DNA of 64,000 nucleotides, from assembly GCA_016699405.1 (NCBI GenBank), contig CP064972.1, forward strand, positions 3,565,501 through 3,629,500. Reading direction: 5' to 3'. Positions 49,928 through 57,699 of this stretch are shown here, one piece after another. The position numbers were made by a program, and so were the translations under genes. Every line of letters starts with the position of its first letter. The first letter of the stretch is position 1. Origin of the DNA: Holophagales bacterium. Lineage in GTDB: Bacteria > Acidobacteriota > Thermoanaerobaculia > Multivoradales > JAGPDF01. The notes below the pieces were generated by a model. That model saw nothing but the letters and a program-made list of their open reading frames with translations. It had not been told where the DNA came from and did no database searches.

Positions 49928-51703
49928 ATGTTGAGCCCACGCTACCGTCTCACCTTCCTGCTGCTCGGTCTGGTGCTGGTCGCCGGAACCGGTCTCGCAG
50001 CGACAGCGCCGCCGACCGATCGCGACCCGGCACTTTCGCCGACGTCGTCGCACCTCGAATGGCAACTGCCGCAAGGCGCCGCCGGCGCCGTGCTCACCGT
50101 CATCGGGCCGGACGACTTCATCCTGCGCAAGGTCTACGAGCCGGCCGGGGTGCTGACCTTCAGCGCCGCGGATGTCACCGGCGAGCCGTTGGCCGACGGC
50201 AGCTACACCTGGGAGCTCCGGTTCGTCGCGAATCCGGACAGCGGACTGAAGCGCCGCGTCGAGGCCGCGCGTGCCGCCGGCAACGACGTCGAAGCCGAGA
50301 GCCTGCGCGCCCAGATGGCGCGCCCGAAGCCCATCGAACCGGTCTCCGGCACCTTCCGTGTCGATGGCGGCGGCATCAGCGCCCCTTCGCGGGCCGTGTT
50401 CTCGAGCCAGGTCGCGACGGCCGCGGCCCCGCGGTCCCTCGACGAGCGCGATCAGGTGATCGCCGACGACCTCATCGTCCAGGGCAGCACCTGCGTCGGC
50501 CTCGATTGCGTCAACAACGAGTCGTTCGGCTTCGACACCATCCGGCTGAAGGAGAACAACACCCGGATCAAGTTCGAAGACACCTCGGCCTCGGCTGGCT
50601 TTCCCACCCATGACTGGCAGCTCACCGCGAACGATTCGGCGAGCGGCGGCGCAGAGAAGTTTTCCATCGAAGACATCACCGCCGCGACCGTGCCCTTCAC
50701 CCTCCGAGGCTCTGCCCCCACCAACTCGATCTTCGTCGACGGAACGGGTCGCGTCGGTTTCCGGACGGCCACTCCCGTTCTCGACCTTCACGTGAGCACC
50801 TCGAACACGCCGGCCCTCCGCCTCGAACAGACGAATGCCGGCGGGTTCACCGCCCAGACCTGGGACATCGCCGGCAACGAGGCCAACTTCTTCGTCCGCG
50901 ACGTGACCGGAGGCTCGCGCCTGCCGTTCCGCATCCGTCCCGGCGCACCAACGAGCTCGATCGACATCAACGCCTCGGGGAATGTCGGCGTCGGCACGGC
51001 CTCGCCGGAGGTCAAGGTCGACGTGCGTGGCTCGGACGCGGTCTCCGGCTCGTTCTGGTTCACGGTCCCGTCGAATACCGACAGCCCCGTGATGGCCATG
51101 CGGCGCGGTCGTGCTGGCGGCGCCGCTACGCTGAGTGGCGACGTCCTCGGACTTCTGGCATTCCGCGGCCATGATGGCACCGCTTTCTCCTCGGTGAACT
51201 CCGCGATCATCGGATCGCTCGCTCAGGGGAACTTCTCCGCAACCTCGACCGGTGCACAATTGGTCTTCTTCACCACTCCCTCGGGCTCGGTGTCTCCGGC
51301 ACTCCGCATGTCGATTACTGACGCCGGGCGCGTGGGGATCGGAACCGGTACCCCCACCGAGAAGCTCGAGGTCAGCGGCGGCAACATTCGCGTGACCGGC
51401 GGCTCGTTCATCGACGACGGAACGACGCTCAACGTCCCGGACTATGTCTTCGAGCCGGGCTACGAGCTTCTGCCGATCGATCGGCTGCGGACGTTCCTGT
51501 CCGAGAACGGACACCTGCCGAACGTGCCGAGCCGTGACGAGATCAAGTCGAAGGGCCTGAACCTCAGCGCATTCCAGATGCGACTGCTGGAGAAGGTCGA
51601 AGAGCTGACCCTGTACACGGTTTCGCAGCACGATCAGCTCGAAGCCCTGAAGAGCGAGAACCAGCAGCTTCGTGCCCGTCTCGACTCGCTCGAGCGGCAC
51701 TGA
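49928..51703 (+). CDS. Tail-fibre-like surface protein with coiled-coil C-terminus
   Basis: 591 residues with a signal peptide (RLTFLLLGLVLVAGTGLA). After an N-terminal beta domain come three copies of a GxVGxGTxxP-L-x-V repeat at about residues 274, 351 and 467 (GRVGFRTATPVLDLHV, GNVGVGTASPEVKVDV, GRVGIGTGTPTEKLEV), a sequence familiar from phage tail fibres and Bacteroidetes surface proteins. Residues about 510-560 hold PDYVFEPGYELLPI and ENGHLPNVPS, the conserved end of such proteins, followed by a heptad coiled coil to the end. Probably trimeric and surface-exposed. GGAGGTG ribosome site. Confidence 0.8.
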   Translation: MLSPRYRLTFLLLGLVLVAGTGLAATAPPTDRDPALSPTSSHLEWQLPQGAAGAVLTVIGPDDFILRKVYEPAGVLTFSAADVTGEPLADGSYTWELRFVANPDSGLKRRVEAARAAGNDVEAESLRAQMARPKPIEPVSGTFRVDGGGISAPSRAVFSSQVATAAAPRSLDERDQVIADDLIVQGSTCVGLDCVNNESFGFDTIRLKENNTRIKFEDTSASAGFPTHDWQLTANDSASGGAEKFSIEDITAATVPFTLRGSAPTNSIFVDGTGRVGFRTATPVLDLHVSTSNTPALRLEQTNAGGFTAQTWDIAGNEANFFVRDVTGGSRLPFRIRPGAPTSSIDINASGNVGVGTASPEVKVDVRGSDAVSGSFWFTVPSNTDSPVMAMRRGRAGGAATLSGDVLGLLAFRGHDGTAFSSVNSAIIGSLAQGNFSATSTGAQLVFFTTPSGSVSPALRMSITDAGRVGIGTGTPTEKLEVSGGNIRVTGGSFIDDGTTLNVPDYVFEPGYELLPIDRLRTFLSENGHLPNVPSRDEIKSKGLNLSAFQMRLLEKVEELTLYTVSQHDQLEALKSENQQLRARLDSLERH

Positions 51704-51734
51704 TCCTCGACACCCCGTTCGACCGTCGTTCCGC

Positions 51735-51770
51735 AGCGCCGGGTCCTCACCGACCCGGCGCTCGCCGTTT
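51735..51770 (+). terminator. Terminator after the surface protein gene
   Basis: 11-bp perfect stem 51735-51745 with 51752-51762 (AGCGCCGGGTC / GACCCGGCGCT), six-base loop, short TTT at 51768-51770. Confidence 0.65.
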
Positions 51771-51827
51771 CAGCCGGCCTCTCCCGACACGTTGTGCTAG
51801 CGTTTTCGTCGCTCGGAGGACCTCGCC

Positions 51828-52631
51828 ATGCGTGTGCTGGTCATCGGTTTCGACGGCTCCGCCGACTCACGCCGTGCGCTCGACTGGGCGGCCGCCCTGG
51901 CCCGCGGCCAGGGCGACGTCGAGCTTCATCTCGTCGAAGCGATCGGCGTTCCCACACTCCCGGGAGCCCTCTCGGTCCGCTCACTCGCCGCGCTGCTCGA
52001 CGAACACGAGACCGAGCGGCGTGAGCTCCTGGAGCGCGAAGCCGAGAGCCTCCGATCGGCCGGGTTCGCGGCTCGGGGATTCGTTCGCCGATGGCTGCCG
52101 ACCGAGACGCTCGTCGAGCACGCCACCGAGCTCGGGGCCGAGCTGCTCGTCGTTGGCACGCACGGCAGCGGACGGGCGCGATTCCTCCTGGGTTCCGTCA
52201 GCGGGGAGGTGGTGCGGTCCGCCCATCAGCCCGTGCTGCTCGCCCGGGGGTCGCGGCCAGCCCGGCCCCCGCGGCGGGCGCTCCTCGCACTCGATGGCTC
52301 TCTGCCATCGCAGCGGGCCGCGCGAGTGGCCGCCCGCTGGTGCCTGGACGCCGAGCTCCTGGCGCTTCATGTCCGCGAAAACGACGCGGCGATGACCTCC
52401 GACGAGCTTGCCCAAGCCGTCGGTGCTCTCGGCCTGGGCACCCGAACCGTCGAGCTCCGGCTGTCCGAAGGTCACCCGGCGCAGCGCATTCTGGAACTGA
52501 TCGCTGCCGAGGAGATCGACCTGCTGGCGACCGGGACGCGCGGGATGGGGCCGCTCGCCGAGCTCCTTCTGGGGAGCGTGAGCGACAAGCTGATCCAACT
52601 CGCCGATTGCCCGGTGCTGCTCAGTCGCTGA
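51828..52631 (+). CDS. Tandem universal stress protein (two UspA domains)
   Basis: 267 residues made of two Usp folds. Domain 1 starts MRVLVIGFDGSADSRRALDW and ends with the ATP-loop-like GTHGSGRARFLLGSVSGEVV; domain 2 starts around ALLALDGSLPSQRA and ends GTRGMGPLAELLLGSVSDKLI. Both keep the G-x2-G-x9-GS nucleotide pattern, so ATP binding is likely. GGAGG ribosome site. Overlaps the convergent NUDIX gene by 11 bases. Confidence 0.92.
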   Translation: MRVLVIGFDGSADSRRALDWAAALARGQGDVELHLVEAIGVPTLPGALSVRSLAALLDEHETERRELLEREAESLRSAGFAARGFVRRWLPTETLVEHATELGAELLVVGTHGSGRARFLLGSVSGEVVRSAHQPVLLARGSRPARPPRRALLALDGSLPSQRAARVAARWCLDAELLALHVRENDAAMTSDELAQAVGALGLGTRTVELRLSEGHPAQRILELIAAEEIDLLATGTRGMGPLAELLLGSVSDKLIQLADCPVLLSR

Positions 52632-53193
52632 GCCCCCCGGACGACGGGAGCAGACCGAGGAAACCGGCCGCGCGAAGAAGCGCGCAGATCGACTTTCCGT
52701 CGTCGATCCCGCCCGAGAGCGCCAGCGAGAGCGCTTCCTGCAAGGGGAGGCGCTCGACGATCAGGTCTTCGTCCGCCTGCAGGTCCTGGTGGCTGGTTTC
52801 GAGCTGCCGCGCGAGAAAGAGCCAGATCCGCTCGTCGGTGAAGCCAGGCGTCGTCCAGATCCAGCCGAGAGGCACGAGCTCACCCGCGCGATACCCTGTC
52901 TCCTCCTCGGTCTCACGTCGAGCGCACGACTCGGGGCTCTCGCCCGGGTCGAGCTTGCCAGCCGGAACTTCGAGGATCGTGCCGCCCGTGGCATGGCGAT
53001 ACTGGCGCACCAGAAGAACGCTGCCGTCGGGCGACAGCGGCACGACGGCGGCAGCCCCGGGATGACGGATGATCTCGAGCTCGCAAACCGAGCCATTGGG
53101 TAACGCCACCCGCTCGAGATCGACGTTCACGATCCGCCCGGTGAGCTCCCGGCGACGCTCGAGAAGAGTGGCCCGCGGCTCGTTCGCCATCAT
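52621..53193 (-). CDS. NUDIX hydrolase, ADP-ribose pyrophosphatase-like
   Basis: 190 residues. Full Nudix box GKLDPGESPESCARRETEEETGY at about 79-101 (G-x5-E-x7-REUxEExGU); followed by ELVPLGWIWTTPGFTDERI, the P-G-F-[ST]-x-E pattern of ADP-ribose pyrophosphatases. Start: the ATG at 53193 with GAGGAGGA seven bases upstream is better than the open frame to 53223. Convergent with the stress protein and divergent from arsR, whose promoter lies just upstream. Confidence 0.92.
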   Translation of the reverse strand: MMANEPRATLLERRRELTGRIVNVDLERVALPNGSVCELEIIRHPGAAAVVPLSPDGSVLLVRQYRHATGGTILEVPAGKLDPGESPESCARRETEEETGYRAGELVPLGWIWTTPGFTDERIWLFLARQLETSHQDLQADEDLIVERLPLQEALSLALSGGIDDGKSICALLRAAGFLGLLPSSGGLSD

Positions 53194-53303
53194 TCCCCAT
53201 TCCTCCTCGGCGAAGTCTCTCACGGCGGCCGAGCTCGCCTGACCCCGGACGGAGACTCGGCGAGAGCCGGCCCCCCCACGATTCCAGCATCGATCCGCAG
53301 GGG

Positions 53304-53351
53304 TTGACGAAGGAGGAGAGGGTCGCCTATACTTGCGTCATGGCGCAAGTA
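53304..53351 (+). promoter_or_regulatory. arsR promoter with operator over -10 and start codon
   Basis: TTGACG at 53304-53309, 18-base spacer, TATACT at 53328-53333, then six bases and ATG at 53340. A perfect 8-base inverted repeat, TACTTGCG (53330-53337) and CGCAAGTA (53344-53351), lies over the end of the -10 box and the ATG. It is the likely ArsR operator, so repressor binding would block the polymerase at the start point. Confidence 0.75.
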
Positions 53352-53744
53352 CGCAAATCCCCCCTGCCTCTCGCCCCGGTCGAGTGCTGTCGCGTCGCGG
53401 AATCTGCCTGGCGCCCGGAGTTCTTTCGCGCCCTCGCCGACCCCACGCGATTGAGCCTGCTCTTTCGCCTGGTCGAGCTCGGAGGAGAGGCCACCGTCGG
53501 TCGGGTCGCCGGCTGCTGCCCGGTCGACCTCTCCGGGGTGTCCCGACACCTGGCCGCCCTGCGCGCGGCGGGCCTCCTCGCCGCCGAACGGGCCGGCCAG
53601 GAGGTGCGTTACCGCATCCGGTGGACCGAGATCGTCAAGACGCTTCGCGACCTGGCCGACAGCCTGGAAGCCTGCTGCCCGGCACCATCCCCCGCCTCTC
53701 AACCTCAGGAGATCCTTCATGACGACCGCCGACAAGATCCGTGA
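53340..53744 (+). CDS. arsR: ArsR-family metalloregulator
   Basis: 134 residues, winged-helix ArsR/SmtB fold (RALADPTRLSLLFRLVELGG, then PVDLSGVSRHLAALRAAGLL as recognition helix). Three vicinal cysteine pairs, 16-17, 59-60 and 112-113, could bind As(III). I use the ATG at 53340 with its -10 box six bases upstream; the TTG at 53304 is the -35 element. Its stop lies 26 bases inside arsM, giving tight coupling. Presumably represses arsR-arsM and is released by arsenite. Confidence 0.9.
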   Translation: MAQVRKSPLPLAPVECCRVAESAWRPEFFRALADPTRLSLLFRLVELGGEATVGRVAGCCPVDLSGVSRHLAALRAAGLLAAERAGQEVRYRIRWTEIVKTLRDLADSLEACCPAPSPASQPQEILHDDRRQDP

Positions 53745-54558
53745 CGATGTCCGAGACAGCTACGCCAAGGCCGTGACCTCCGGAGGGGGGTGCTGCGGAC
53801 CCCGCGAGATGAAGGGCGTGGCCGTGAAGAGCGCCGGCTATGCCGCCGAGGAGTTGGCGGCGCTCCCGGACGAGGCCGTCGCCAACGCCTTCGGCTGCGG
53901 CAACCCGCTGGCCTTCGCCGAGGTTCAGCCGGGACAGACCGTGCTCGACCTCGGTTCGGGCGCCGGCATCGACCTCCTTCTCGCCGCTCGCCGCGTGGGA
54001 CCGGAAGGCCGAGTCATCGGCGTCGACATGACCGACGAAATGATCGCCAAGGCCAGGGCCAATGCGGCCGCGGCCGGAGCCCTTCAGGTCGAGGTTCGCA
54101 AGGGGCTCATCGAGGCGCTTCCGGTCGACGACGCCTCGGTCGACTGGGTGATCTCGAACTGCGTCATCAACCTCTCGCCGGAGAAGGACCGCGTCTTCTC
54201 CGAGATCTCCCGCGTTCTTCGCCCGGGCGGCCGCGTCTCGATCTCCGACATCGTCGCGGAGGATCTGCCGGCCGAGTTGCGGCGCGACCTCGCGGTCTAC
54301 AGCGCCTGCATCGGCGGAGCGATCTCCGAGCGAGACTACCTGGCCGGGATGCAGCGAGCCGGGCTGGTCGATCCGGAGGTGACCGACCGCCTGGTCTACT
54401 CGCCGAGCCAGTTGACCGCGCTCGTCGAGAGTGAGCTCGACGACTCGGCTTGCGGCTGTGGCGGAGCGACGCTGCGAGATCTCGTCCGCCAGTTCGCACC
54501 GCACTTCGCAGGCAAGGTGTGGAGCGCGCGGATCACCGCCCGCAAGCCGAACCGCTGA
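53719..54558 (+). CDS. arsM: Arsenite S-adenosylmethionine methyltransferase
   Basis: 279 residues; methylates As(III) to methylated arsenicals using SAM. DLGSGAGIDLLLAA carries the SAM loop at 77-83. The conserved arsenic-binding cysteines C60 (NAFGCGNP), C148 (VISNCVINLSPEKDRVF) and C197 (YSACIGGAISERDY) are present, with an extra CC at 25-26. The AGGAG ribosome site lies inside the end of arsR. No arsB/acr3 exporter or arsC reductase is near. A hairpin at 54573 ends the unit. Confidence 0.95.
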   Translation: MTTADKIRDDVRDSYAKAVTSGGGCCGPREMKGVAVKSAGYAAEELAALPDEAVANAFGCGNPLAFAEVQPGQTVLDLGSGAGIDLLLAARRVGPEGRVIGVDMTDEMIAKARANAAAAGALQVEVRKGLIEALPVDDASVDWVISNCVINLSPEKDRVFSEISRVLRPGGRVSISDIVAEDLPAELRRDLAVYSACIGGAISERDYLAGMQRAGLVDPEVTDRLVYSPSQLTALVESELDDSACGCGGATLRDLVRQFAPHFAGKVWSARITARKPNR

Positions 54559-54572
54559 TCCCGGTCATCACC

Positions 54573-54606
54573 CGCGGGGCGACCGCTCTTTCAGGGCCGC
54601 CCCGCG
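54573..54606 (+). terminator. Hairpin after arsM
   Basis: Perfect 9-bp stem CGCGGGGCG / CGCCCCGCG (54573-54581 with 54598-54606), 16-base loop, followed by a pyrimidine-rich ACTTCCCTC. It lies 15 bases after the arsM stop. The remaining gap up to 54778 shows no gene. Confidence 0.5.
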
Positions 54607-54778
54607 ACTTCCCTCGCCGCCCACTGGGCGAGGCACGAGCGCGGCGCTGGCCTGCCCGAGTCCGACGCGCTCTCCTCCACGGTCGCGCCTCGCCCGCCGT
54701 CGATCGCCATCGCGAAGACCGGGACACCGGCCGCTCGACCAAGATATTCTCTCGCGGCGAGGGACCCCGGACCTGTCG

Positions 54779-56137
54779 ATGAACCGCCAAGAGCTTCAGG
54801 ACCTCGTCGACCTGCCAGAAGGCGAAGCGCTTCAGACCTATTTCGATCGCCGCAACCTCCGAGTGCTGGCGTCGGTCTCGTGGATCTTCGCCGCCATGTC
54901 GTTCGGCGCGCTCTTGGCAGCGCTTTCCGGACCGACTCGAGAGCCGATCCTCGCGCTCTTCTGCGCTGCGAACCTCGCCGGAAACCTCGGCCTCTTCTTT
55001 CTCCGCCGTCGACCCTCCCTGCCCGGCGCCGTCCGCCGATGGCTCCTGCTCTATCTCGCCTTGCAAGCGGCGATCCTCCTTTCGGCGGCCAGCGACGACG
55101 GCGCAGTGGTCGGCTTCGCCGGCGTCGCCCTGCCGACCGCGCTGCTCGTGCTGCATCTTCGGCCCGGCGAGCGCGTCTTTCTCGTCGCCCTGCTTTCCGT
55201 CTCGTCCTGGTTCGTGCTCGCGCGCCTGACTTCGGCTGTCCAGCCGGGTGGACCGACCGGTCCGGCGATCGGCGTCACCGTGCTCGCCTCCCTCGGAGCC
55301 CTCGGAGGGTGGTGGAGAACGCGTACGACCCGCCGCCGCTTCCTCCTCGAATGGCACGTCGCGGTCGGCGAGTCTCGCGAACGGTCACGGCTCCGCTCCG
55401 AGCTCGCTTTGGCCCGCCAGGTCCAGCTCGGGATGTTGCCCGCGGGACCACCCGATCTGACCTGGCTCGAGCTGGCGGCAAGCTGCGATCCGGCGGCCGA
55501 GGTCGGCGGCGACTACTACGACTGGATCGTCCTCTCGCCGACCCGCGTGGCGCTCGTGGTGGGTGACGTCGCCGGCCACGGGATGGCGAGTGGGCTGGTG
55601 CTCGCGGGAGTGCGGAGTTGCCTCTACCTGCTCCGTCGCGAGCTCGCCGCTCCGGCCGACGTCCTGGCGCGCCTCGACGAAGTCGTTCGCGAGACGGGAG
55701 CGCGACGGATGTTCATGACCCTGCTGATCGTCGTCCTCGACGCCGAACGGCACGAAGCCCGCGTGGTCAGCGCCGGTCACCCGCCGGCGTTGCGCTGGAG
55801 CGCCTCGAGCGTCCACGCGGAGAGCCTCGGGGTCCCTTCCCCGCCGCTCGGCACGAAGCTCGGGGCGCAATTCCACGACGAGGTGGTGACGCTCGCAGCC
55901 GGCGATCTGCTCGTCCTGCACACCGATGGCGTCATCGAGTCACGGCGCGTCGACGGCGAGCCGTTCGGCGAGGAACGCCTGGCGGCGGAACTTCAGGCCG
56001 CCGCTTCGGGATCGGCCGCCGAGATCTGCAGCCGACTCGGCGCGGCCTTGCGCGATTTCCGCGCCGAGCGGCCCGCCGACGACGACTGCACGATCCTCGT
56101 GGCACGACTCGGTGAGCTCCCGGATCGCGGCCGATGA
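54779..56137 (+). CDS. Membrane-anchored RsbU/SpoIIE-type PP2C phosphatase
   Basis: 452 residues. Residues about 28-195 hold five or six hydrophobic segments, including WIFAAMSFGALLAALSG; then a short coil with RSELALARQVQLGMLPAGPP, the typical entry into this phosphatase class. The SpoIIE domain has AEVGGDYYDW and VVGDVAGHGMASGL (metal-binding Asp and Gly), FMTLLIVVLDAER and DDDCTILVARL at the end. It would dephosphorylate a Ser/Thr anti-anti-sigma factor; no RsbV/W partner is in this window. ATG at 54779. Its stop overlaps the rnd start (ATGA). Confidence 0.9.
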   Translation: MNRQELQDLVDLPEGEALQTYFDRRNLRVLASVSWIFAAMSFGALLAALSGPTREPILALFCAANLAGNLGLFFLRRRPSLPGAVRRWLLLYLALQAAILLSAASDDGAVVGFAGVALPTALLVLHLRPGERVFLVALLSVSSWFVLARLTSAVQPGGPTGPAIGVTVLASLGALGGWWRTRTTRRRFLLEWHVAVGESRERSRLRSELALARQVQLGMLPAGPPDLTWLELAASCDPAAEVGGDYYDWIVLSPTRVALVVGDVAGHGMASGLVLAGVRSCLYLLRRELAAPADVLARLDEVVRETGARRMFMTLLIVVLDAERHEARVVSAGHPPALRWSASSVHAESLGVPSPPLGTKLGAQFHDEVVTLAAGDLLVLHTDGVIESRRVDGEPFGEERLAAELQAAASGSAAEICSRLGAALRDFRAERPADDDCTILVARLGELPDRGR

Positions 56138-57246
56138 ATGCCCTCCTGATCACCCGCGCCGACGAGCTCCGTCGAGCCGCTGCGACCTGGAAGCAGGCCG
56201 AGATCCTCGCCGTCGACACCGAGTTCGTCTTCGAGCGTACCTACTATCCGCGCCTCGGCCTCGTTCAGCTGGCAACCGCGGGGGAGATCTGGCTCGTCGA
56301 CCCGGTCGCTTGCGGAGACCTTTCGGCGCTGGGGGACGCTCTGACGGGACCTGGATTGAAAGCCCTCCACTCGGCGACGGGCGACCTCGCCGTGCTCTTC
56401 CGTGCCCTCGGAACGCTTCCCCACCCGATCGTCGACACCCAGGTCGCTGCGGCTTTCGCGGGCCTGGGAAGCGGAATCTCGTACCAGCGCCTCGTCGAGG
56501 CGGTGATCGGCAAGCTCCTGGTAAAGGGGGAAACTCGCAGCGACTGGCTGGCGCGGCCGCTCTCTCCCGAGCAACTCGCCTACGCCGCCGAAGACGTCGT
56601 CGATCTCGAAGAGGTCGTCCTCCAGCTGCGAGAACGCCTTTCGCCTCTCGGTCGGTGGGACTGGGTGCTCGCCGATTCGGCTCGTCTGCTCGAAACGGCC
56701 CGACCGTTGCCGGTGGAATCGGCCCCGGATCGTCTCCGGGGTCTCGACCGGCTTCCTCCCGCCGACCGCACCGCGGCCCAGGCGCTGGCGATCTGGCGCG
56801 AGCGTGAAGCGATCGCACGGGACCTGCCGCGCCGCTGGGTCCTCGACGACGCGGCGCTCTACCTGCTGGCCCGGTATCGACCGGCCAATCGCGAGGAGCT
56901 CGAGGGGATCGCCGGCCTGGAGCAGCGGGCCGTCAAGCGAGACGGCGAGGCCTGGCTGTCGATCCTCGCCGAGGCTGCCAAGTCACCTCTCGAGCCCCGC
57001 CTGCCCGCCAGAGGGCGGCCGTCGCCGCGCGAACGTCACCTCGCCGATCGGCTCCATCGCCTGGTGCGGCGACGTGCCGAAGAGCTCGCCCTTCCCCCGG
57101 AGCTGCTCGCCTCTCGTCGTCTCGTCGAGGAGCTGGCCGCTGACGCACTGGCGGGTCGCCTCGAGCTTCGTCGCGAGTTGGCCGGTTGGCGGCGGGGGGT
57201 CCTCGGCGACGAGCTCCTGGCGGCGGCACGCTCGACCGTCGAATAG
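56134..57246 (+). CDS. rnd: Ribonuclease D
   Basis: 370 residues; 3'-to-5' exonuclease acting on tRNA precursors and other small RNAs. DEDDy active site: D28 and E30 in LAVDTEFVFERTYYP, D84 in LHSATGDLAVLF, Y150 and D154 in YAAEDVVDLEEVV. An HRDC domain follows at about 205-285 (DRTAAQALAIWREREAIARD), then a second partial HRDC repeat. It begins inside the stop of the phosphatase gene. Confidence 0.95.
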   Translation: MNALLITRADELRRAAATWKQAEILAVDTEFVFERTYYPRLGLVQLATAGEIWLVDPVACGDLSALGDALTGPGLKALHSATGDLAVLFRALGTLPHPIVDTQVAAAFAGLGSGISYQRLVEAVIGKLLVKGETRSDWLARPLSPEQLAYAAEDVVDLEEVVLQLRERLSPLGRWDWVLADSARLLETARPLPVESAPDRLRGLDRLPPADRTAAQALAIWREREAIARDLPRRWVLDDAALYLLARYRPANREELEGIAGLEQRAVKRDGEAWLSILAEAAKSPLEPRLPARGRPSPRERHLADRLHRLVRRRAEELALPPELLASRRLVEELAADALAGRLELRRELAGWRRGVLGDELLAAARSTVE

Positions 57247-57251
57247 ACGAA

Positions 57252-57282
57252 GGCCCCGCCCGGAACAGGTCCGGACGGGGCC
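57252..57282. terminator. Bidirectional terminator between rnd and csp
   Basis: Twelve-base arms 57252-57263 and 57271-57282 (GGCCCCG, one mismatch, CCGG) with a seven-base loop. It lies between convergent genes; on the minus strand TTCGTCTATTC follows. Confidence 0.65.
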
Positions 57283-57305
57283 GCGAGTGCCCTGCTGGCG
57301 AGACT

Positions 57306-57509
57306 TCAGATCCGAACGACGTTGCGGGCCTGGAGCCCCTTCTGGCCGCTGACGACCTCGAAGGAGACGCGGTCACCCTGGTTCAGCGAGCGGAAGCCCT
57401 CGGCGGAAATCGCCGTGTAGTGGACGAAAACGTCCGGGCCGTTGTCGCGCGAGATGAAACCGAAACCCTTCTCGTTGTTGAACCACTTCACGGTGCCCTG
57501 CTCGGTCAT
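57306..57509 (-). CDS. Cold-shock domain protein
   Basis: 67 residues, single cold-shock fold binding single-stranded RNA/DNA. RNP1 KGFGFI and RNP2 VFVHY are both intact, and the start TEQGTVKWFNNEKG is canonical. ATG at 57509 with an AAGGAG ribosome site. The 190-base upstream gap (57510-57699) has no gene and may hold a long 5' leader, as usual for csp genes, but I cannot define one. Confidence 0.96.
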   Translation of the reverse strand: MTEQGTVKWFNNEKGFGFISRDNGPDVFVHYTAISAEGFRSLNQGDRVSFEVVSGQKGLQARNVVRI

Positions 57510-57699
57510 GCCACTACTCCTTGCTGCAGAGGTTGATCTCGGCCGGCCGGAGCGGCCTGCCCGCGACCCTCTCGCGCGAACGAGGGGCGCATCTTCTTCA
57601 CGACGTGCTCGCGCGGGCACGCGGTCCTGCAGGACTGGGGAGAGGAGATGAGGCGAGACAAACCGAAAGCGACTCGACTGGAGGAAATTTTCGCGTGTT

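Noticed and set aside
49769..51700. 643-residue minus-strand open frame
   Set aside because: Antisense of the tail-fibre-like gene; the plus strand has a signal peptide, repeats, a Shine-Dalgarno and a terminator.
53304..53339. Longer ArsR start at TTG 53304
   Set aside because: The TTG is the -35 element (TTGACG) and the intervening codons contain the -10 box and half of the operator.
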